A DNA stretch of 64,000 bases from Muricea muricata (lineage: Eukaryota > Cnidaria > Anthozoa > Malacalcyonacea > Plexauridae). The DNA lies in assembly GCA_963855995.1 (NCBI GenBank), contig OY979716.1, positions 87,142,173 to 87,206,172 of the forward strand, written 5' to 3'. Of this stretch, positions 1 to 9,244 are shown in pieces; the stretch's first letter is position 1, and every line of letters starts with the position of its first letter. Both the position numbers and the translations under genes were made by a program. Under the pieces are notes generated by a model that was not told the origin of the DNA, made no database searches, and saw nothing but the letters and a program-made list of their open reading frames with translations.

Positions 1-338
1 CTGGAAAAGTTGAGCCAGCTTTGCTGGAAAATACAGACTACCTGCCAACTGCAGGCTATTACAAATTTATTGACATGACTTGACAAACGTTGACTGACAA
101 CTCTGAATCTGGTGTTCTCTTTTTCAAAGTTACTTATACATTTGTAATTCTTGCTATTTAAAAGAACTTTAATACTTATTTCTGTGTTTATAAATAGGCT
201 TGCAAGTATGGGAGTGACAATTGAAATATATCGATCACGAATTGGTTCACATCACAATTTTATGGAAGGCCAAAATTTAAAAAGTAACTTCCAAGGTCAA
301 TTTTGGAATGAAATGCTGCTAAAATTTTATACAAGTTT
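1..338. other. no recognisable gene
   Basis: AT-rich sequence with no coding similarity I can recognise. It may be the 5' part of the element that supplies the 2A-like remnant just downstream, but nothing in it proves that. Confidence 0.4.
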
Positions 339-575
339 GTGTTTATTATGATGCATAAAGATAATAAACAGTATGATCAGTGTGATCTTTATAACATTGG
401 ACAGTTGTTACTAAAGCTTTCAAATGATGTGGAAGAAAACTCTGGCCCAGCTATTAATGATATTGTGGATTGCTCTTACACAATTCATGCTAGTTTTAAC
501 CAAGGTAACAATTTATTCGGATCGAATGCTGGAAAACAATGTGTGGCAACACACAAACATGGTATGTGGGGATAA
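339..575 (+). pseudogene. 2A-like motif plus start of a C76/OTU-like peptidase domain (remnant)
   Basis: A short open frame encodes NDVEENSGP at 423-449, one residue off the 2A translational-skipping consensus D(V/I)ExNPGP: Pro is replaced by Ser before the final Gly-Pro. About 15 residues later comes FNQGNNLFGSNAGKQCVA. That F-QG-FG-AG-QC pattern is typical of the first motif of the tegument/OTU-like cysteine peptidases found in invertebrate transposons, with Cys as the presumed nucleophile. The frame stops soon after and continues with a shift. In known non-LTR elements 2A sequences lie at the N-terminus ahead of the endonuclease. Here an endonuclease fragment starts about 450 bp downstream on the same strand, so this may be the N-terminal part of that LINE. 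Upstream Leu/Lys-rich residues (GQLLLKLS) also resemble 2A context. Ribosome skipping is unlikely with the Ser. Confidence 0.45.
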
Positions 576-902
576 CCTTGTAGAGAAATTGCTAACTATA
601 CCATCCTCAGTAGAAATTACCTTTGTAAATCACACCAAGATTGTATCCAGCATTACAGGGCAGTGAACACTAAACTGACATTGGTATTGAACTTTTCAAT
701 AATGTAACACTAAATGTATTGATATTATGAACACTATATTGATATTTTATAACAAAACATGTCTATGGTATTATATACTTTATTCTTTGGTTTCACGTGA
801 CATCATAAATTTCACTGGGGGTCAACTCCAAATCGATACACTGTCATCAGACTGAAAAAAATTTTCACTGTATGTGTTGACCGGCACTATCATACGACTG
901 AT

Positions 903-1262
903 ATGGAGCTTCATATTGAAAACTACAATGTCATTAGGAAGGACCGTGCTGGTCCTGAAAGAGGAGAAGGTATGGCTATATATTATAATACGAAATTTTT
1001 GGCTGGGCAACGATACGATATATCTTCAAGTTGTTTTTATTCCATCTGGTTGGAATTATCTCTTCCTAATAAGAGTAAAATCTTAATTAGCTCTATTTAT
1101 CGCCCACCAAACAGTGATTTTGATAAATTCCAATTGGACTTTGAGGAAATTATGGAAAAACTTTCCCCTGGAAGTAAAGAAACCATTATACTGGGAGACT
1201 TAAATTGTGATATGTCCAACGAGAGATTGCCCTCTGAAGCTAAAAGTCTTGGACAACTCTTT
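903..1262 (+). pseudogene. LINE AP-like endonuclease, N-terminal block
   Basis: The frame contains GEGMAIYYN, SSIYRPPNSD and the catalytic-site motif ILGDLNCD, the middle and late landmarks of the exonuclease-endonuclease-phosphatase fold used by APE-type LINEs to nick target DNA. The reading is colinear with the endonuclease C-terminal block at 4561 once the 3.3-kb insertion is removed; the break falls right after LGQLFT. The start of the domain (N-terminal Asn/Glu motifs) is missing or degraded before position 870. Confidence 0.8.
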
Positions 1263-1576
1263 ACAGTCAAATCCGGTGTTCTGTTGCGAGAAAGATTGCA
1301 ATATTATCACGTAATATTGCAATTTTGTGAAGCAGATTGCTCTGAGCAATTTGCTACCAATGCAAACAAATTGCAAATTGTAAATATCAGCTGTAAAGTT
1401 CAAACGTTCGCACTTCCAACTAATTATATTAACAGCTATAGGGTAAACAAACCCCTGATTGGCTAACAGCAAAAACGAGCCAATCAAATGCACATATTTG
1501 TTACATTTGAATTCATATTGGTTAATGGTTATATTCACGTTCCCCGCCCGAAACAAATAGTTAACTGTGTGCTATA

Positions 1577-2496
1577 ATGGCTTATATAAAAAGCAACATT
1601 TCAACTTCACTTGCAAAAAGAGAAATGGTTATTTCATTTTGGTCTACTGGTTCAAGACAATCAGAGATTGCTACAAAAGTAAACCTATCTCATCAAGTCA
1701 TCTCAAAAATAATCAACAATTTTATTGAAGAAGGGACAATATTGCCAGGTAAACCAGGGGCAAAAGAACGAACTGTTGCCAGTCCACAAGTTGCTGAATT
1801 CGTAGAGTACATTAAGACAGACAAGCCAAGTACTTACGCGGTCAAGCTTTAAGCAGACTTGATCGAGCATGGTATTTGTACAGAAGAAAACGTCTCATCT
1901 CGTACAACAATATCTAGAATACTGCATAGCGATCTCGATTTCACGTTCAAAAAATTATCTCCTTGTCCTGCTGAATCGCTAACAGTGCCAAACTCACTAA
2001 AAGCACTGGACTACATTATGTTCATGTCTAAAGCAAATCCTTCGAAAGTGCACTTTTTCGACGAAGCTTCGGTCATAAAGACTACCCCCAACAGAAAATA
2101 CAGGCATGCAAAAAAGGGCAAGAAGCAGTCGAAGTTCAACGCTACTCGTCAAATTGCAATTATACAGTAAATCTTTTACATAGCCGGTTTGGTGTTGATT
2201 ATTTTAATATATTGGATGGGCCTTCAAACAGGCTAGAGATACTTCATTTCTTTCAACAATGCCTTACAATTGTCGATCCAGTATACGGTAACCCAGTTCT
2301 CAATCATGGTGATATCGTAGTAATGGACAATTGTGGTTTTCATCACGAATTTTGTTTCAGAAATATGAAAATGTATTTGCGAAAGCACGAACAATTTGCA
2401 ATACATTTTACTGAAATTGCAATAATTGAAGGTTTGCAAACTATTCCTGAAGAAATGTCTACCAAGTTTTTCCAGCACTGTGGCTTCGTAATTTGA
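1577..2496 (+). pseudogene. Tc1/mariner-type transposase
   Basis: Starts with ATG at 1577. Residues 1-60 form a helix-turn-helix (REMVISFWSTGSRQSEIATK then NLSHQVISKII) followed by an arginine/threonine linker, as in paired-like DNA-binding domains. The DDE catalytic domain shows the first acidic motif HFFDEAS near 2055 and the second VVMDNCGFHH near 2310. The third acidic motif (usually in a PxxPxLNPIE-type stretch) is missing: the sequence jumps from the Phe-Ala-Ile-His region to the C-terminal helix ending in FFQHCGFVI, suggesting an internal deletion. In-frame or shifted breaks occur at 1850 and 2168. The protein would therefore be inactive. Confidence 0.8.
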
Positions 2497-2712
2497 ATCG
2501 AACACGGTATTGAAAGTAAATATATAATGACAATGAACATCATGATTGTTCATGTTATTTGCATTTAGAAATATGCTTAATTTATACAATAAATGGTAAA
2601 CAATCAACTAACGTTCCCAACGAACTATTTAACCTAAATAATATCAACCTTTGTTTCTTTTTGTGAAGTTTAAAAGTAATTTGATGTAACTGTTATCAAA
2701 GTCTAGCGGGGT

Positions 2713-4098
2713 TCACTCACCCTTTTCCTTATTTGTAGCCACTGCTATTGTTGCTAGTTCTGTCAAGGAACGTTGTTCACGTTGCCGTTGTACTTGGGAA
2801 TATTGTGTGTTACTAATGTTGACAGTGTTTTCCGGAACGCATAATTTACCTTTCATTTCTGGTTTGCGACTTTTGTGTTCGTGCAAGGATTCATTTGAAC
2901 TTACACTGTCTGAACAGGAATCGCTATTAGTGCTAGGACGACGACGTCGTTTTTTTCTGGATGACTTTGCTTGAGATTTTTTTCTCCTTTTGTGGCTTTT
3001 GCGAGCCCGCTTGGATTTTTTGTGTGGTTTTCTCTCAGGCGATGAATCATTCGCTGAACTATCACTCGAAACGTCACATGAATCACTTTTCTCTCGTAAT
3101 CATTTTCTTTTTATGTTGGGTGGTTGAACAGGAGACACAGCAACAGTTATTGTATTTACTCTTGATGCACTTGCAGCACTGTTGTTTTTCAATTCTGACA
3201 TAACATTTTCTTGTTGTTCCAACAAAGTTTTAAACAATGCTTTGTCGTTCCCTGTATTTTCAGGAATTTTGTTTTTACATGCTGCACGTATTATTGAAAT
3301 GTCCTTTTGTAATGCAAGTTTACCTTTTGTGGTTTTTAAAGAATAATTTTCACTGAATGCCTGAGTAAGACAAGGAGTAATTGCTGTCGCAAACGCCGAA
3401 ATGTTTTTCGATTGAAACGCAATAAGGTTTTTCTTTTCTAATTGTGCATTTTCAATTTCCTTGGTAAGATCTTTCAATTCTCTTTTATTCTTTCTTATCT
3501 CATCAAAATGCTCAGGATACTTGTTTTTCTGTCCACGCATAAAATACGACATACACTCGGGAGCATTGCATGCATCATTGTTGCGATTTCCATCTGCTCT
3601 ATGTCCACGTATATGGCAATTGCCACAAACAGTTCGATATGTTCCAATGCGCATTGGCTCTTCGACAGGTATTTCAAGCTCTCGAATATGAGTCTGTAGA
3701 GCTACTTTCCTGTCCTCAAGCCATTTTAGTTTGTTTGATATTTCTTCCTTTTTATTTTCTTTCCAGTCTACTACTTCGACTGCATGTACATTAGCAGAAA
3801 AATCAAGCCTTTTTGGTGTTTTTGCTTTGGTTAGTCCGTCAGTACTGACACTGTTGTGTACGCAATTGTTAATAATATTGCCTTTGTTCGCATTGCTTCG
3901 ATCAAGCGCGGTCGCTGCTTTTCTTAAGAAAGACGGTGAGTCGCTTTCCCAGACCTTTAAATCTATTCTATTGTAACGGTCATGTCCACTCGGAACGACG
4001 TTTTTGAAAGCCTCAAGTAAATGTAATTGATCTTCAGAATTAATATTTATAAAACAACCCGACTGCACGTCATGATAAGCTAAACGTATTTGCTCATC
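2713..4098 (-). pseudogene. CCHC-like zinc-binding, coiled-coil protein with a basic RS/KR-rich tail
   Basis: On the minus strand a 322-codon frame runs from 4068 to 3100, then TGA, then the same frame stays open for 128 more codons to TGA at 2713-2715. The middle holds a Cys/His cluster CGNCHIRGHRADGNRNNDAC followed by another Cys (zinc-knuckle-like). It is followed by a Lys/Glu-rich coiled-coil segment and a region with DISIIRAACKNKIPENTGND. The post-stop tail is extremely basic and serine-rich (PERKPHKKSKRARKSHKRRK and an R-run), like nuclear or RNA-binding proteins. No ATG opens the frame; coding character continues upstream to a TAA near 4099, so a 5' exon or ATG may be lost. Similar proteins of unknown role are common in cnidarian genomes. 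Its place inside the transposon suggests an accessory gene. Confidence 0.7.
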
Positions 4099-4560
4099 TT
4101 ACAATTGTAGAAAACAAGGTATTACTGACTTTATCCTCTGTAACCGCAAAGAATATTCCAAAATGGGTTTCTCCACAAAAAAACTAGCACAACGATTGCC
4201 AAAATAATGCACTAATACTTTAAACATATCTCTAAAACGTACTTTACCGTAATACAAACACGTGTTTAGCAGTCGGCAATTTGCAAATTGTATAGTGTTA
4301 ATAAATTAATTATGTCACCAATAATCTCGGACATTCGATTGGCTCAGCCTTTTTGCTGTTCTCCAATCAGTTTTTTTTACATTAAGCCAGTGAATAAAAA
4401 CACTAAATAGTATAGGAACTTTTTAGTTTTGAATGTTACAGTTTATACTTATATTTGCAATTTGTTCGTGTCGATAGCAAATTGCTCAGAGCAATCTCAG
4501 AACAAAATTGCAATATTACGTGACAATATTGCTCGCAACAGAACACCGGATTTCACTGTA

Positions 4561-4924
4561 ATATATACCAGTCAAATCAACCTATTAAATTGCCTACACA
4601 GATTACAGATCGCACATCCAAGATTATAGACTTGGTTTTGACTAACAACAGAGATAAAATTGTTTCATCAGGTGTTTAAACTTGTTCAATTTCAGACCAT
4701 TCGTTGATAATTGTTATTAGACGAGCTAGAAGACCAAGAGCCGAAAACTGGTTTTCAATCGAAGTAATTGACGTACAGAAGAGTTTGAAACAAAACAACA
4801 AGTCTTTTAAGGGAATCTAAGCATAATTATTATTCCAAGTTAATCGGAATAATAAATCAGACTATGGAAAACTTTGGAAAACCCTTAAATCAGCCCTATC
4901 ACTTAATAAAAAGTCCATAAATGT
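4561..4924 (+). pseudogene. LINE endonuclease C-terminal block and linker
   Basis: Translation gives TDRTSKIIDLVLTNN followed, after an in-frame stop, by SDHSLIIVI: the Asp-Leu and Ser-Asp-His motifs that close the AP-like endonuclease. A basic linker before the RT follows. The segment directly continues the block ending at 1262 and is itself interrupted at about 4924 by the foldback element. Confidence 0.75.
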
Positions 4925-5208
4925 CAATCCACCTATACGACCCTCATGTAATATGACACCGCACGTTTTAAAAATAGCATTTACTCGGACAAGCATTGCG
5001 CGATTTATGAATAGATAATATTTCACGAAGGCATAACTAGCGAGCAAACTTTGGTTTTTTTCCGTTTTTACGATAGAAACTGGAAAAATTGTTGAAATTT
5101 ATTACTTTGTTTGTTATTTAACGTATTCAAACGAGCAAAAAAGGTTTAAAAATTTTGTTTAACCGTGGATTATTGTGCTTGATTATTGTTGTCGTGTCCG
5201 AGTCTACT

Positions 5209-5477
5209 ATGGTTAAGAGATGTGCTTGGGGTACATGTAAAACTGACTCGCGCTATCCTGAAAGGTTGATAAAGGGTGGAAAAGTTATAAATTTTCATCC
5301 TTTTCTTTCCAAGAAAAATTTAAAGAACGTAGGGAATTGTGGATTCGCTCTTGTAGCCGGGCAGATGACTTTAAATGTACGAAGGATAGCTATATATGCA
5401 GCTTGCATTTTGTGGGAGAGAACGGGCCGACCGACAAAGATCCAAATCCTGTTCCAGCTACAGCTAGTAGAGAAAAG
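5209..5477 (+). pseudogene. THAP zinc-finger exon, left arm
   Basis: ATG at 5209 opens MVKRCAWGTCKTDSRYPERL, the N-terminal C-x4-C of a THAP DNA-binding domain. The C-terminal half, with WIRSCSRADDFKCTKDSYIC then SLHF (the C-x2-H pair), lies in another frame after a one-base loss near 5315. An apparent exon end with donor GTTTGT lies at 5478. The mate in the right arm carries a different one-base loss, so the two arms decayed independently. Confidence 0.75.
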
Positions 5478-6344
5478 GTTTGTTATTTATGTGTATACTG
5501 TATGTCTACATCTTACCTTTTATTCAGTAATTTAAAGTTCAGTTAAAGACCTGCGCCATGGTAGATTGTTTTCATGTGTACATGACCTTAAGATGACCTA
5601 ACGAGTACGACACATAATTTGCATTCCCACAATGTATAATATTTGGTGTTTTTTTAATAGATCAAGCGGCTTTATAGAAAGAGAAAGTCACCAACAAAAA
5701 GCTATGTTGCTTATTTCATCAACAGAACCAAATACAGCCAATGCTGTCACCAACAAAAAGACTTTCTCATGGAAAAAGATTCAGAACAGCTGTAGATAGA
5801 TCAGCCGCGGAAACTATGTTGCTTATTTCATCAACAGAACCAAATACAGCCAATGCTGTGGATGATGTCATATAGCGTCTAACTTAATAGATACTTACAA
5901 GGAGACTGTTCCTTTATTGCCTTCGGTTGACAACACAGAAAATAGCCCTAAATCTGAAATGTCTTATGTGGATAAAGAGCAAAATAATGAAGTAAAATTA
6001 CTCAAATATAAGTATCCTCCACCGCATTGGCTGTATTTTGTTCTGTTGATGAAATAAGCAACGTAGTTTCCGCGGCTGATCTATCTGCAGCTGTTCTGAA
6101 TCTTTTTTCATGGGAAAGTCTTTTTGTTGGTGACTTTCTCTTTCTATAAAGCCGCTTGATATATTAAAAAAACACCAAATATTATACATTGTGGGAATAC
6201 AAATTATGTGTCGTACTCGTTAGGTCATCTTAAGGTCATGTATACATGTAAACAGCCTACCATGGCTTAGGTCTTTACTAAATGTACTTTAAATTACTGA
6301 ATAAAAAGTAATATGTAGACATACAGTATACAAAAAAGAACAAC

Positions 6345-6608
6345 TTTTTCTCTACTAGCTGTAGCTGGAACAGGATTTGGATCTTTGTCGGTTGGCCCGT
6401 TCTCTCCCACAAAATGCAAGCTGCATATGTAGCTATCCTTCGTACATTTAAAGTCATCTGCCCGGCTACAAGAACGAATCCACAATTCCCTACGTTCTTT
6501 TAATTTTTTCTCGGAAGGAAAAGATGAAAATTTATAACTTTTCCACCCTTTATCAACCTTTCAGGATAGCGCGAGTCAGTTTTACATGTACCCCAAGCAC
6601 ATCTCACC
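6345..6608 (-). pseudogene. THAP zinc-finger exon, right arm
   Basis: Inverted copy of the left-arm THAP exon. The C-terminal part (WIRSCSRADDFKCTKDSYIC, SLHFVGENGPTD) is open from 6485 to 6294; the N-terminal part (AWGTCKTDSRYPERL) is separated by a one-base loss near 6520. The first codons were cut away by the MITE at 6617-7061, which landed immediately after the start codon. The splice donor seen in the left arm is changed here. Confidence 0.7.
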
Positions 6609-6616
6609 ACAGAGCT

Positions 6617-7061
6617 AGGGTGGTAAAGGGGGGTTCGGATCACGTTTCACGAGAGGAAAAACAGCCATTTCACATTTCACAGGTAAAAAATTAGTAATTT
6701 CACGAAATTTAATGAACTCGTTTTTAACTGTGTAAATTTAACCCCTTTCTTAATTTGTCAGCCTATTTTTACGCTGTAGAAAGTAAAAAGCACTATTGAA
6801 AGCTCAAATTCGGACGAATTTCTGTAAAAACAGCCAATATATGTAGAAAAAATGAACAAAATAAATACATGTAGGTAAAATTGTTGTAACCAATGCATTG
6901 TACTTTGTTCTTTAGGACTTTTCCTTACTCGTCCAGCTGCCAATCACGGTTCAGGAATAGGCATGTAAATCACATTTCACGACACAAAAATTCGTCAAAT
7001 CACATTTCACAACAACAAATATTGGCAATTCACGACTCACGAAAAAACCCTTTACCACCCT
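6617..7061. mobile_element. MITE (hAT-like) inserted at the THAP start codon
   Basis: Ends AGGGTGGTAAAGGG and the complement CCCTTTACCACCCT. Absent from the equivalent place of the left arm, so its borders are supported by an empty site. Flanks CACCACAG and CACCATAG match at 7 of 8, compatible with an 8-bp duplication. Inside are several TCACATTTCAC/TCACGTTTCAC-like motifs near both ends, likely subterminal binding repeats. No coding capacity. Confidence 0.7.
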
Positions 7062-7351
7062 CACCATAGTATACTCGGACACGACAACAATAATCAAACA
7101 CAATAATCCACGGTTAAACAAAATTTTTAAACCTTTTTTGCTCGTTTGAATACGTTAAGTACTAAACAAAGTAATAAATTTCAACAATTTCTCCAGTTTC
7201 TATCGTAAAAACGGGAAAAAAACAAACTTTGTTCGCTAGTTATGCCTTCGTGTAATAGTATCTATACATAAATCACGCAATGTTTGTCCGAGTAAATGCT
7301 ATTTTTAACACGTGCGGTGTCATATTACATCAGGGTCGTATAGGTGGATTG

Positions 7352-9045
7352 TATTGAAACAAATGGTAATATTCTGTATAGTAAGAAAGAAATATCGCAA
7401 GGGTTTGGAGAGTATTTTCGATCAGCCGTGGCCAAAATCAGAGTATGTTTATTATCCTTACTTTTCCCATCACAGCCCTCTCCAATTCAAGTTAATACAA
7501 GTTTTAAATTTTCAACAATCAGTATTGACTTTGTAATGAATTAAGAAATATTAAGAAAAACAAGTCTACTGGATTACTGAATATGCCAGCTCAAATGCTT
7601 AAAGATGGATGTCATATTTTAGAAAAACCCCTGACAGATTTGATGAATAGAAGTTTAGCTGAGGGCAGTATCCCTGCTGAATGGAAGCATGCTACTGTTA
7701 CACCAATATTTAAATCTGGGTCTAAAACTGATCCTTCAAATTACTGACCAATACCTGTAGTAGCAATCTTTTCCAAAATCTTGGAATGCGCCATGCATCG
7801 ATTGGTTTATGTATATCCTCAAGAAAATAAGCTTCTATCTACGCATCAATCTGGATTTCATCCTTTACACTTGACAACAATATCTTCAACTGATATCACA
7901 AATAGGTTACTCTTCAACATGGACAAACGTCAACTAACTGGCATGGCGTTTTTAGATCTTACCAAGGCATTTGACGCTCTTGATCATACTAAAATGTTAC
8001 AAAAACTTTCCAATCTTGGTTTCTCATCCTCAGCTGTGCAATGGTTTAATCCTTATCTGTCAGACAGAATGCAGAGCATTAAAGTAGCCAATGTACTCTT
8101 TGATCCGTTACCAATCCAGCATGGGGTCCCACAAGGATCAATATTGGGTCCACTTCTATTCATAATCTACATCAACGATATATCCTCTGTAGTAAAATAT
8201 TGTCGTGTTCAATTATACGCTGATGATATGTTACTTTATGTGAGCGGTCCCAGGGTAAATGTGATCGAGTCTAAATTATCTGAAGATATGAAAGAATTAT
8301 TACTTGGTTAAACGGAAACTACTTGTTTTTAAATTATGAAAAGACGAAAGTGATGCCGGTTGGAACTCATCAGCAATTGAGTAAAGTTACAAACTTCACT
8401 GCCAGAATAATGGACGTTGATAATCAACAGATTACTCTCGAGAGAGTACATGTTTTTAAATATCTTGGTGTAATATTAGATCCATCACTTACTTAGAACG
8501 ACCACATTGACTATATTGCCAAAAAGATATCATCTAGATTGGGAATGCTCAGTAAGGCACAGAAGATTTTACCAAAACAAGCCTGCGTTATATTGTATAA
8601 TGCAATGATATTGCCATTATTTGATTACTGTTGTGTTATGTGGGACGGTTGTGGCAAGACAAATCAACAGTATTTGGGAAAACTTCAAAGAAAAGCGGGA
8701 TTATTGAAGGTCACACTCACACAGAGTAAACCAAACTGACCTGATTCAGATTTTCAGTTGGCCATCATTAGGATTGTGGCAAGTTTACCATATATGTCTA
8801 TTGGTACATAAGTGCCTAAACAATATGGCACCTGAGTACTTATAAGACGAGTTCCATCGTTCAGGTGAATTCCATACGCATAACACAAAAGCCTACTTCG
8901 CCCCCCCTGCTGCAAGAACTTCTAAATATCAAAGTTTCTTCAGGATAAATGGTGTAAGATCATGGAATACACTTCCAAAAACTCTTAGAAATGAACCAAA
9001 TTTTTTAACTTTTAAGAGATGTTTTAAAAATTATTTAAATGGACA
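7352..9045 (+). pseudogene. LINE reverse transcriptase
   Basis: Starts in the RT leader (ILYSKKEISQGFGEYF). It contains the palm motifs FLDLTKAFDALDHT, HGVPQGSILGPLLF and YADDMLLY with an intact catalytic Asp-Asp, followed by a thumb region (FKYLGVILDPSLT, SRLGMLSKAQKILP, MILPLFDYCCVMW) and the C-terminal SFFRINGVRSWNTLPK typical of CR1/Jockey-like elements. The longest open part is 7781-8311. Breaks: a shift near 8310, stops near 7747 and 8494, another shift near 8740. Confidence 0.85.
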
Positions 9046-9244
9046 TTGATTTCTAACTTATGTATTAATTTGTGTCACTTAGTGTTTGATGTAGTATGTT
9101 TCCATTTAGATACAGGACTCCTTCTTGCTGAATTGAACATCCCTGTTAAAATATTATAAAAATCAAATCAAATCCAATAGTTGCATTTCACCTGTATTCA
9201 CTGATAATGGACAGGTGAATTTATAGGCTAGCTATTTACTTTAC

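Larger units (their letters stand above)
1264..4558. mobile_element. Tc1/mariner-superfamily transposon with a second, convergent gene
   Basis: Both ends match as inverted repeats for roughly 70-90 bp, starting CAGTCAAATCCGGTGTTCTG on the left and the near-identical complement at the right, flanked by TA at 1262-1263 and 4559-4560. TA duplication plus a paired-HTH/DDE transposase places it in the Tc1/mariner/IS630 group. Each subterminal region contains an imperfect palindrome built from GCAATATT/AATATTGC and further GCAATTTGC-type motifs, likely transposase-binding sites. Two genes point towards each other: the transposase (plus, 1577-2496) and a zinc-finger/coiled-coil protein (minus, to 2713). 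At about 3.3 kb it is larger than most members, which have a single gene. It sits inside the LINE endonuclease. Confidence 0.85.
4925..7351. mobile_element. Foldback (long inverted repeat) element with a THAP exon in each arm
   Basis: The sequence from 4925 (CAATCCACCTATACGACCC) to about 5862 is repeated in inverted order from about 6020 to 7351, so the unit is a giant hairpin with arms of about 0.9 kb and a unique loop at 5863-6019. The right arm carries an extra 445-bp MITE. The left arm has an internal direct duplication of a ~60-bp segment (near 5690 and 5803). The loop translates to coding-like residues rich in Asp/Glu/Ser, perhaps a transposase remnant. THAP domains occur in P-element and Kolobok transposases, which suggests the parent family. 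I could not define a convincing target duplication. The host is the LINE. Confidence 0.75.
870..9172 (+). mobile_element. CR1/Jockey-like LINE, split by two later insertions
   Basis: Three plus-strand blocks (about 870-1263, 4559-4924 and 7352-9172) join into one non-LTR retrotransposon with an AP-like endonuclease followed by reverse transcriptase. The gaps are a Tc1/mariner-type element and a foldback THAP element, both removable with the endonuclease or linker reading resuming. The 3' end is the AT-rich tail around 9150-9172 with repeated ATCAA units, typical of CR1-type elements, which end in short repeats rather than poly(A). The 5' limit is unclear and may be a truncation near 850. All coding blocks contain stops or shifts, so the copy is dead. 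Confidence 0.8.

Noticed and set aside
2713..3102. In-frame TGA as programmed readthrough or selenocysteine
   Set aside because: No SECIS-like structure or leaky-stop context recognised, and many other genes here have simple nonsense mutations; decay is the simpler reading.
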